Of a stretch of 35,074 nt of DNA, positions 17,550 through 24,216 are shown one piece after another. Position 1 is the first letter of the stretch, and each line of letters opens with the position of its first letter. Under the pieces are notes generated by a model that did no database searches, was not told the origin of the DNA, and worked only from the letters and a program-made list of their open reading frames with translations. Position numbers and translations under genes: made by a program. Origin of the DNA: an uncultured Mucilaginibacter sp. (lineage in GTDB: Bacteria > Bacteroidota > Bacteroidia > Sphingobacteriales > Sphingobacteriaceae); NCBI GenBank assembly GCA_913775265.1, contig CAJYJH010000028.1, positions 1 through 35,074 on the forward strand, read 5' to 3'.

Positions 17550-17565
17550 ACTTAACTGGTTAAGT
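17550..17565. promoter_or_regulatory. Operator-like palindrome upstream of sulfatase (distal site)
   Basis: ACTTAAC-TG-GTTAAGT has perfect 7-bp arms around a two-base centre. It resembles the second palindrome at 17615-17624 (common core TTAAC[T/C]GGTTAA allowing one mismatch), and the two lie about 63 bases apart upstream of the sulfatase ATG. Confidence 0.45.
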
Positions 17566-17614
17566 TTTAAAATGATTGGCCTAAGTTTTTATATTTACCG
17601 CTACGCCAATTAAC

Positions 17615-17624
17615 TAACCGGTTA
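17615..17624. promoter_or_regulatory. Operator-like palindrome next to the sulfatase start codon (proximal site)
   Basis: TAACCGGTTA is a perfect 10-bp palindrome with the central CG typical of LacI-family operators, ending three bases before the sulfatase ATG. A regulator bound here would block transcription or the start of translation. No LacI-type regulator is encoded in the window. Confidence 0.4.
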
Positions 17625-17627
17625 AGT

Positions 17628-19253
17628 ATGAAATTCAAAGAATTTGTTTTCCTCAGCGCTTTTTTGCTTTGGGGTACGTCAACTGTATGGGCTCAAAAGG
17701 CAACCGTCAAACCTGCAAAAAAGCCTAATATCGTCATCATTCTGGCCGATGATATGGGCTACTCCGATATTGGCTGTTTCGGCTCTATCACCAAAACGCC
17801 TAACCTGGATGGCATGGCCAAAACAGGTTTAGTGATGACACAGTTTTACAATGCCTCGCGCTGCTGTCCATCACGTGCCTCGCTGTTAACCGGTTTGTAC
17901 CAGCATCAGGCCGGGGTAGGCGATATGGTAAACACCCGTAAAGAACCTGCATACCAAGGCTACCTGAACAATAACTGCGTAACTATAGCCGAGGCACTAA
18001 AAGGCAGTGGCTATAATACATACATGGCCGGCAAATGGCATGTGGGTACGGCACAAGAACACTGGCCGGTTAAGCGCGGGTTCGATCATTATTTTGGCTT
18101 AATTGATGGTGCTGGCAGCTATTTCAGGCCTACCCATCCGTACCGCCCAAACCAGCATTTAACCGTAGCGCTCGATGACCAGCCTTATACTCCCGGCGAT
18201 AATTTTTACGCTACTAATGCTTACGCAGGCTACGCGGTTAAATATATTAAAGACAACAAGGCTACCGGCAAACCCTTCTTTTTATACATGGCCTTTACCG
18301 CGCCGCACTGGCCGCTTAATGCTCTGCCCGAAGATATTGCTAAGTATAAAGGCAAATTCATGGTGGGTTGGGATAAATTGCGCGAAGAACGCTTTAACCG
18401 CATGAAGCAACTGGGCATCATTAACAGTACTACGCAGCTTTCGCCACGGGATAAAAATGTGCCCGACTGGAACTCGCTCACCGAGCAGGAAAAGCAAACC
18501 TGGGACGATAAGATGGCCACTTACTCGGCCATGATTGATCGCATGGACCAAAATATTGGTCGTATCCGTCAGGCACTTAAAGAAACTGGTCAGGATCAAA
18601 ACACGGTGATTATGTTTTTATCGGACAATGGAGCCAGCAGTGAAAGTATTAAGGGTAACGGTTTTACGCCGGAGATGATTGCCGCCAACCTGAAACCGGC
18701 CAGCGATCCGTCGTCATTTACGGCTTATGGCTTTACCGGAGCCAACGTAAGCAACACGCCGTTAACGTTGTTTAAGCATTGGGTATACGAAGGGGGCATA
18801 GCTACACCGTTTATTGTAAATTATCCTGCTGTAATTAAAGCCCATAAAAAGAGCGAGCAACCCGGCCACATTGTTGATTTGATGGCTACCTGTTTAGACT
18901 TAGCCGGTGCGCAATATCCTAAAACATACCATAACAATACCATCAAACCTACCGAAGGCATCAGCTTACTGCCACTGATACAGGGTAAAACCTGGAAAGG
19001 GCACAACGCTTTGTTTTTTGAGCACGAAGGTAACCGCGCGGTAAGGCAAGGCGACTGGAAACTGGTGTCAGAATATCCGGCTAATCAATGGCACTTATAC
19101 AATATTGTTCAGGACAGATCTGAAACTAACGATCTGGCAACGCAAAACCCGGAGAAGGTGAAAGCACTTACTGCTTTGTACGAGCAATGGGCCAACCGCA
19201 TCGGTGTTATCCCTTTCGAAAAGCTGGATAAGCGCAAAGGTGATGAGTTTTAA
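17628..19253 (+). CDS. Secreted S1-family sulfatase (arylsulfatase)
   Basis: Sulfatase of 541 aa exported by a signal peptide (residues 1-22, cleavage after VWA). Metal ligands appear in ILADDMGYSDIG (Asp41, Asp42). The formylglycine motif is CCPSR, with Cys79 the residue expected to be oxidised, inside FYNASRCCPSRASLLTG. GKWHVG is at 135-140, and FLSDNGAS with a second metal-binding Asp/Asn pair occurs further on. A Cys-type sulfatase needs a formylglycine-generating or anSME maturation enzyme, which is not in the window. The likely role is removal of sulfate from a sulfated glycan or aryl sulfate; the substrate subfamily cannot be named by eye. It appears to be its own transcription unit, with operator-like palindromes upstream and a perfect terminator downstream. 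Confidence 0.93.
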   Translation: MKFKEFVFLSAFLLWGTSTVWAQKATVKPAKKPNIVIILADDMGYSDIGCFGSITKTPNLDGMAKTGLVMTQFYNASRCCPSRASLLTGLYQHQAGVGDMVNTRKEPAYQGYLNNNCVTIAEALKGSGYNTYMAGKWHVGTAQEHWPVKRGFDHYFGLIDGAGSYFRPTHPYRPNQHLTVALDDQPYTPGDNFYATNAYAGYAVKYIKDNKATGKPFFLYMAFTAPHWPLNALPEDIAKYKGKFMVGWDKLREERFNRMKQLGIINSTTQLSPRDKNVPDWNSLTEQEKQTWDDKMATYSAMIDRMDQNIGRIRQALKETGQDQNTVIMFLSDNGASSESIKGNGFTPEMIAANLKPASDPSSFTAYGFTGANVSNTPLTLFKHWVYEGGIATPFIVNYPAVIKAHKKSEQPGHIVDLMATCLDLAGAQYPKTYHNNTIKPTEGISLLPLIQGKTWKGHNALFFEHEGNRAVRQGDWKLVSEYPANQWHLYNIVQDRSETNDLATQNPEKVKALTALYEQWANRIGVIPFEKLDKRKGDEF

Positions 19254-19273
19254 GACTTGACTTTATATGATGC

Positions 19274-19315
19274 AAAAAACGGCAGCATAATCACGATTAT
19301 GCTGCCGTTTTTTTA
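19274..19315 (+). terminator. Strong Rho-independent terminator after sulfatase
   Basis: A perfect 18-bp inverted repeat (aaaaaacggcagcataat and its complement) around a four-base loop cacg ends in a T run. The A-tract on the left and T-tract on the right would let it work in both directions. It isolates the sulfatase from the GbsR-led module. Confidence 0.92.
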
Positions 19316-19372
19316 TGTGCTTGACAAAAGGCCGCACAAAGAATAAATTTTAAATCAAAATACCAATAAAAT

Positions 19373-19398
19373 AAACTTTCAAAAATTTTTGAAAGTTT
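19373..19398. promoter_or_regulatory. Perfect 26-bp palindrome, candidate GbsR/MarR operator
   Basis: aaactttcaaaaa is followed directly by its exact reverse complement tttttgaaagttt, with no spacer. The palindrome covers the predicted -33 element of the regulator's promoter. A direct-repeat half-site (tttgaaaag, 19396-19404) continues toward the -7 box. This is the layout expected for an autorepressed MarR-type gene. Confidence 0.65.
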
Positions 19399-19419
19399 GA
19401 AAAGTTGTTTATACATTTG
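19388..19419 (+). promoter_or_regulatory. Bacteroidota promoter of the GbsR/MarR gene
   Basis: TTTG at 19388-19391, a 20-base spacer and TACATTTG at 19412-19419 fit the TTTG-N19-21-TAnnTTTG consensus. The best ATG starts at 19423, so the transcript would have almost no leader. Confidence 0.6.
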
Positions 19420-19422
19420 GAT

Positions 19423-19929
19423 ATGGAATTAGCAGAAGGTAAACAAAAGTTTATTGAAGCTTGGGGCAAGTTGGGATCGGAGTGGGGTATTAACCGCACT
19501 ATGGCACAAGTACACGCTTTGTTACTGATTTCGCCTGAAGCCATGACCACCGAGGAAATTATGGAACAGTTAAGCATTTCGCGTGGTAACGCCAACATGA
19601 CCCTGCGTGACTTGATAGGCTGGGGATTGATTGAAAAGCAGCATAAAGCCGGTGAGCGTAAAGAATATTTTTATGCCGAAAAAGACACTTGGGCAATAGC
19701 CCGGCAGGTAGCACAAGAGCGTAAAAAGCGCGAGCTGGACCCGGTAATCAAAATTTTGAACGAGCTTACCAGTGTAAAAGGAGATGAGAAAGATCCGGAA
19801 TACAAAACCTTTAAAACGTCTGTCACCAACATCAATAAGTTAGCTAAAAACGTAAACAAGACTTTAGATACGATGCTAAAAGCAGAAGAGAACTGGTTTT
19901 GGAACTCAATTTTTAAAATATTCAAATAA
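19423..19929 (+). CDS. GbsR/MarR-family transcriptional regulator
   Basis: Winged-helix regulator of 168 aa. The HTH lies at residues 42-66 (MTTEEIMEQLSISRGNANMTLRDLI) and the wing at 69-87 (LIEKQHKAGERKEYFYA), matching the GbsR branch of MarR, in which SRGNxSMxLRxLxxWGLV is typical. The C-terminal third is helical and charged, probably for dimerisation, ending in WFWNSIFKIFK. The frame opens at TTG 19405, but the ATG at 19423 is preferred because the -7 box would otherwise lie inside the gene. A perfect 26-bp palindrome over the promoter suggests autoregulation, and the six genes downstream on the same strand are the likely regulon. Confidence 0.9.
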   Translation: MELAEGKQKFIEAWGKLGSEWGINRTMAQVHALLLISPEAMTTEEIMEQLSISRGNANMTLRDLIGWGLIEKQHKAGERKEYFYAEKDTWAIARQVAQERKKRELDPVIKILNELTSVKGDEKDPEYKTFKTSVTNINKLAKNVNKTLDTMLKAEENWFWNSIFKIFK

Positions 19930-20000
19930 GAATATTTTTTTGATCATATATTTCAATAATTACTGAAAATTCAATACGTACTATATTAAATTAAAACTCA

Positions 20001-20363
20001 ATGATCATGAATTACTTTATCTTGACCTACGCCATTTATTTACTGGTAAGTATCTCTTTAACTGTTTGGGTAGCCAAAGTTCTGTTTAATAACGGCCGCA
20101 TTTTTCTGGTCGACATTTTTCATGGCAATGCTCCATTGGCCGATTCTGTTAACCGGTTATTATTGGTAGGCTTTTACTTAATCAATATCGGTTACATCAG
20201 TTTGGCACTTAAAGAAAGCGGATCAATCACCGATGCCCGGGTAGTAGTAGAAGTGCTAAGCTATAAACTGGGTTGCATCATATTGATACTTGGCGGTATG
20301 CATTTTATTAATCTTACCATCTTCTTTAAACTACGTAACCGCGCTCAACAAGTAAAACAGTAA
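20001..20363 (+). CDS. Small integral membrane protein of unknown function
   Basis: A 120-aa protein with three predicted membrane helices (around residues 3-26, 50-70 and 88-110) and a loop LFNNGRIFLVDIFHGNAPLADSVNRLL between the first two. A second ATG two codons in is equally possible. I recognise no named domain. It is the first gene after the GbsR/MarR regulator and is followed 63 bases later by the DCC-family gene, which makes it part of the same putative module. Confidence 0.75.
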   Translation: MIMNYFILTYAIYLLVSISLTVWVAKVLFNNGRIFLVDIFHGNAPLADSVNRLLLVGFYLINIGYISLALKESGSITDARVVVEVLSYKLGCIILILGGMHFINLTIFFKLRNRAQQVKQ

Positions 20364-20426
20364 ACTTTATTTTCCCGGCAGGCTCAAGCTCGTCGTTAAC
20401 TATCCTGAAATTAATCTTCACCCATC

Positions 20427-21239
20427 ATGAAAACCTTACAAAACCATATCATTCTGTACGATGCTGAATGCCCCATGTGCAAGCTGTACACAAAGGCTTT
20501 TGTAAATACGCATATGCTCGATGCAGCGGGCAGAGCAGCTTACCAGCAAATGCCCGATGAGGTTTGTCCGCTGGTTGATATGCAACGCGCTGTGAACGAG
20601 ATTGCCTTGGTTAACACCCAAACTGGTGAGGTAACTTACGGAGTAGAGAGCTTATTAAAAGTGATTACGCACAGTGTGCCGGTACTAAAGCCTGTTTGTA
20701 ACAGTAAGCCGGTATTATGGCTTTTACAAAAAGCGTATAGCTTTATATCCTACAACCGCAGAGTGATAGTGCCAGGTAGTAAAACGGATAGCAATGATGT
20801 ACAACCGGCATTCCGGTTAAGTTATCGCTTGTTGTATTTATTGATAACCTGGCTGATCGTTGGTGCCGAACTTACCCACTATGCTGATTTTTTAACCGGC
20901 GTAGTACCGGCAGGGAACGCGTACCGTGAATACCTGATCTGTGGCGGACAAATCCTGTTTCAAGGTATAACGGTTACGCTCTATGCGCCAACTAAACGAT
21001 GTGACTACTTAGGCAACATGATGACTATCTCGCTGGCAGGCGCGTTACTTTTACTGCCTGTCATGGGATTAGCGATAGTTTTTGCCTTCTCCTCAATAGT
21101 TTGCACTGTACTATTTATGGCAGTTGCCGGAGTAATGTTTTTAGAGCATGTGCGCCGTTCTAAGTTGCTTAATTTAGGGTGGGCGCTTACCATAAGCTGG
21201 ATGATTTACAGACTGCTTATACTATTCGTTATCATCTAA
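20427..21239 (+). CDS. DCC-family (DUF393) thiol-disulfide oxidoreductase-like protein with C-terminal membrane part
   Basis: Protein of 270 aa with an N-terminal thioredoxin-like DUF393 domain: the signature YDAECPMCKLY gives Asp12 and the CxxC pair Cys15/Cys18, the family's D-x-x-C-x-x-C. The second half (about 135-270) has four hydrophobic helices (LLYLLITWLIVGAEL, YLICGGQILFQGITVTL, ISLAGALLLLPVMGL, FSSIVCTVLFMAVAGVMFL). The fusion suggests a membrane-anchored redox protein, with the domain on the cytoplasmic side if no export signal is used. The reaction is unknown for the family. It is followed 13 bases later by the TIGR01777 gene, so the two are co-transcribed. Confidence 0.85.
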   Translation: MKTLQNHIILYDAECPMCKLYTKAFVNTHMLDAAGRAAYQQMPDEVCPLVDMQRAVNEIALVNTQTGEVTYGVESLLKVITHSVPVLKPVCNSKPVLWLLQKAYSFISYNRRVIVPGSKTDSNDVQPAFRLSYRLLYLLITWLIVGAELTHYADFLTGVVPAGNAYREYLICGGQILFQGITVTLYAPTKRCDYLGNMMTISLAGALLLLPVMGLAIVFAFSSIVCTVLFMAVAGVMFLEHVRRSKLLNLGWALTISWMIYRLLILFVII

Positions 21240-21252
21240 TCCTAACATAGTT

Positions 21253-22203
21253 ATGTCACTATATCAAAAAATTGTTTTAGCCGGCGGCAACGGCTACCTG
21301 GGTAAAGTATTGGCAAATTATTATAAAAATCTATGCCACCAGGTAATTATACTGAGTCGTAAACCGGCTGCACAGGTAGGTAATGTATCTACCATATTGT
21401 GGGATGGTCAAACTGAGGGTAGTTGGGAAAGGGCCTTGGATGGCGCCGATCTGTTAATTAACCTTTGCGGCAAAAATGTAAACTGCCGTTATACCGAAGA
21501 AAATAAAAAGGCAATTATCCAGTCGCGCGTGGTGGCAACAGCTTTGTTAGGCAAGGTTATAGGCAAACTTAAGCATCCGCCAAAGTTATGGATCAATGTT
21601 ACTTCCGCCACCATCTATCGCCATGCCGAAGACAGATCACAGGATGAATTGACAGGAGAGATTGGACATGGTTTTTCGGTAGATGTTTGTAAACAGTGGG
21701 AGCAAACTTTTTTCGGTACTCAAACGCCCGGTACCCGCAAAGTAGCTTTGCGTATGGGTATTGTGCTGGGCCGTAGCGATGGTGTTTTCCCGAGGTTGCT
21801 CAACCTGGTTAAGTTGGGGCTGGGCGGCAAACAAGGTAACGGGCAACAAATGGTATCCTGGATACATGAGCAAGATGTAGCGCACATAGCTGATTGGCTG
21901 CTGCAACACCCGGAGATAGATGGCGTTATCAATTGTACTGCACCTCAGGCAGTAAAAAATACTGATTTAATGCGCGCCATCCGTAAGCAATACGGCATGC
22001 TGTTCGGATTGCCCTCTCCCGAGTGGTTACTCGAAATAGGTGCCCGCCTGATTGGCACCGAAACCGAATTGATTTTAAAAAGCCGCTGGGTAGCGCCACA
22101 ACGTTTGCTGAAAGCAGGATATTCATTCCGCTTTACTGATATTGAACCTGCGGTATGCGATATTTTAGAACACAACAATAAACATTCAACCTTTAAATCA
22201 TGA
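21253..22203 (+). CDS. TIGR01777-family NAD(P)-binding epimerase-like protein
   Basis: Extended-SDR-like protein of 316 aa belonging to the TIGR01777/YfcH/SulA-like group: Rossmann loop LAGGNGYLGKVL (residues 9-20), INLCGKNVNCRYTEENKKAIIQSRV, SATIYRH, the CKQWEQ motif, RMGIVLG and the C-terminal DUF1731-like region (LPSPEWLLEIGARLIGTETELILKSRWVAPQRLLKAGYSFRF). The family has no established substrate. It is often found beside DCC, SRPBCC and other envelope or stress genes, as here. Its stop codon overlaps the ATG of the following broken gene (ATGA). Confidence 0.92.
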   Translation: MSLYQKIVLAGGNGYLGKVLANYYKNLCHQVIILSRKPAAQVGNVSTILWDGQTEGSWERALDGADLLINLCGKNVNCRYTEENKKAIIQSRVVATALLGKVIGKLKHPPKLWINVTSATIYRHAEDRSQDELTGEIGHGFSVDVCKQWEQTFFGTQTPGTRKVALRMGIVLGRSDGVFPRLLNLVKLGLGGKQGNGQQMVSWIHEQDVAHIADWLLQHPEIDGVINCTAPQAVKNTDLMRAIRKQYGMLFGLPSPEWLLEIGARLIGTETELILKSRWVAPQRLLKAGYSFRFTDIEPAVCDILEHNNKHSTFKS

Positions 22204-23155
22204 AGTACAATTTTAGGAAAATAGGCATTGTTATCATCGTTCCGCTAATTTTTGCACTTATTGTACACTTTATTTTTGGTGTACAGGGGTGGGGCAGTCT
22301 CTTCACCGTTATGTCCATAAGTTTTTTATTCTTAGTTCCTTTCGGAATTGGTGCCTTGACGATTTATTTATCAGATGTCGAGAAGGTAAAAAGTAAACTT
22401 TACAGAGTATTCATGCCTTGGGTCCCAATTTTCGCTTTCTTAATAGCCACGTTGTTTTTGGCTTGGAAGGATGGGCTTGCTGGCTGATGATTTTGCCCTT
22501 ATTTCTTGCGTCAGCGTCTTTAGGAGGAGCAATAGCTGGGCGTTATAAATTGAAGAAGGCCAAACGAGAAAATACTTATCTCTCGTTTATTGTGCTTCTT
22601 CCTTTTCTACTGTCCCCCTTAGAGAATTGGATTGGTAGCATTGCTAATGTATATGAGGCCTACACTTTCATCGACCTAAAATCTGATAAAGCAAAAATAT
22701 GGCAAAATGTAACCCGGGTTAAGGCAATTTAAAAGAAGGATGACAAGGGTTGGCTTACTAACTCACTGGGCTTTCCGAGACCAGTGCGTGCAGAACTGAA
22801 TTACAACGGGGTAGGAGGTTACCGTAAGGCTATTTTTGAAAAAGGTTTGGTGTTTCATGAACAGGTAACAGATTATGAAGATTTACGCCGCATGCGTTTT
22901 ACGATCAAGGCGCATCCTTACGAAATTCCCTCGACCACGATGGATGAGCATGTGGTTATAGGCGGCGACTATTTTGATATACTTGACGGGACATATGTGC
23001 TGCAAAAATTGAACGCTGATACTTACCGGCTGCATTTGTATAGCCACTTTAAGCTAACCACTACTTTTAATTTCTATGCAGCCTGGTGGGCTAAATGGAT
23101 CATGAGGGATATTCAGAATAACATTTTGCAAGTAATCAAACAACGGGTAGAATAG
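22200..23155 (+). pseudogene. Disrupted membrane-anchored SRPBCC-like gene (frameshift plus in-frame stop)
   Basis: Three pieces read as one ancestral gene of about 318 codons. Piece one (22200-22487) has three membrane helices. Near 22466 the frame must change: GCT TGG AAG leads to a stop at 22485, whereas restoring one G (TGG GAA GGA TGG) reads AWEGWACWLMILPLFLASA and continues in the frame of piece two, with another helix pair. That frame meets a TAA at 22730, and beyond it resumes without loss (KKDDKGWLTNSLGFPRPVRAEL) to the stop at 23153. The C-terminal part (GFPRPVRAELNY, GVGGYRKAIFEKG, HLYSHFKLTTTFNFYAAWW) looks like an SRPBCC/polyketide-cyclase domain. Piece three has no ATG of its own (only GTG at 22784). 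Two independent lesions argue against a single sequencing error. Confidence 0.8.
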
Positions 23156-23157
23156 CT

Positions 23158-23652
23158 ATGCCAGCCATCAATCTAAAAACATACATCAATGCCCCGGTAA
23201 ACATTTGCTTCAATGCAGCCCGGAGTATTGATCTGCATGTGCAATCTATGCAACAGCATCAGGAGCACGCCATAGCGGGTGTAACCCAAGGCTTAATTGG
23301 CTTAAAACAAACTGTTACCTGGAAAGCATGGCATTTTGGCTTACCTTTTAAACTCAGGGTAAAAATTACCGAAATGCAGCTCAACGAATTTTTTGTTGAT
23401 GAGATGGTGTCCGGCCCGTTCAAGTGGCTCAGGCATTACCATGCCTTTTGGCCGCAGCAGCAGGGCACTGTTATGGTAGACGAATTTGTTTTTAAATCGC
23501 CTTTGGGCTGGCTGGGTAAGTTGGCTGATCGATGGGTATTAAAAGATTATCTGCAAAAGCTGCTGCTACAACGTAACCAGTTGATTAAACAAACGGCCGA
23601 AGCTCAAGCAATCACTGTATTAAACCTCAACCGTCATGAAAGCACTTACTAA
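23158..23652 (+). CDS. SRPBCC-family protein
   Basis: Soluble 164-aa protein of the START/Bet v 1-like (SRPBCC) fold: it begins INLKTYINAPVNICFNAARSIDLHVQSM, the common INAPxxxxFxxxRSIDxHxxSM start of a widespread bacterial subgroup, then GLIGLKQTVTWKAWHFGLPFKLRVKI and DEMVSGPFKWLRHYHAFWP. Such proteins bind hydrophobic ligands in a deep pocket; the ligand is not predictable. It starts two bases after the broken SRPBCC-like gene and overlaps the next gene by 17 bases, so it is part of the operon. It may compensate for loss of its damaged neighbour, but it lacks the membrane helices. Confidence 0.88.
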   Translation: MPAINLKTYINAPVNICFNAARSIDLHVQSMQQHQEHAIAGVTQGLIGLKQTVTWKAWHFGLPFKLRVKITEMQLNEFFVDEMVSGPFKWLRHYHAFWPQQQGTVMVDEFVFKSPLGWLGKLADRWVLKDYLQKLLLQRNQLIKQTAEAQAITVLNLNRHESTY

Positions 23653-24127
23653 TACACAATTACTGCACCGTATTAAATTATGCATTATATTCATTATTGG
23701 CGGGTTGGCCGTTAGTGGCATTACTGCTTTTCCAATCGAGAGTGAACTGGCCTATTTTAACAGGCATCTTGATCAGTTCCCACGCATTTTGCAGCCTTGG
23801 CTCCACACCGTTTACCATGGCATTAGTCAAACTAATTTGAATTATCCTTTCCTGAGTTATGGTACCGATTGGCTGGCTTTTGCACATCTGATGCTTGCTA
23901 TAATATTCATAGGTCCGTTAATAAACCCGATTAAAAACACATGGGTAATACAGTTTGGTCTTTTGGCTTGCTTATTTATCATTCCGCTGGCGTTTATAGC
24001 CGGGAGCATCCGGCAGATTCCATTTTTCTGGCAGCTGATTGATTGCTCGTTCGGTGTAGTCGGTTCTATACCGTTGGGGATAGCTTACGTCAATGTCCGG
24101 AAGTTGGAACAACTGCAATTTAATTAA
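23636..24127 (+). CDS. Four-helix integral membrane protein of unknown function
   Basis: A 163-aa protein with four predicted membrane helices (about residues 13-32, 76-95, 103-122 and 130-150). A first periplasmic loop of about 45 residues is rich in aromatic residues (ESELAYFNRHLDQFPRILQPWLHTVYHGI). I do not know a named function. It overlaps the SRPBCC gene by 17 bases in another frame, which suggests translational coupling. It is the last gene of the GbsR-led module before the GH39 gene. Confidence 0.8.
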   Translation: MKALTNTQLLHRIKLCIIFIIGGLAVSGITAFPIESELAYFNRHLDQFPRILQPWLHTVYHGISQTNLNYPFLSYGTDWLAFAHLMLAIIFIGPLINPIKNTWVIQFGLLACLFIIPLAFIAGSIRQIPFFWQLIDCSFGVVGSIPLGIAYVNVRKLEQLQFN

Positions 24128-24216
24128 TGTCAAAACGACAAGTAATTGTTAAAAGCAGTACATTTATGCAGTTAGCTTACTCCTTAAAGCTATCACCGCC
24201 AATTATAACTGTTTTT

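Noticed and set aside
22418..22732. A separate 104-aa membrane protein
   Set aside because: It has no plausible start, since its ATG lies within coding sequence of the preceding frame, and its sequence continues the first piece and leads into the third, so it is part of one broken gene.
22784..23155. A separate 123-aa gene
   Set aside because: The apparent start is a GTG in the middle of a continuous coding region; coding sense extends upstream to the TAA at 22730 and beyond, so it is the 3' part of the pseudogene.
24127..24216. N-terminal extension of the GH39 protein
   Set aside because: The extra 30 residues precede a clear signal peptide that starts at 24217 and would hide it; the extension has no conserved character.
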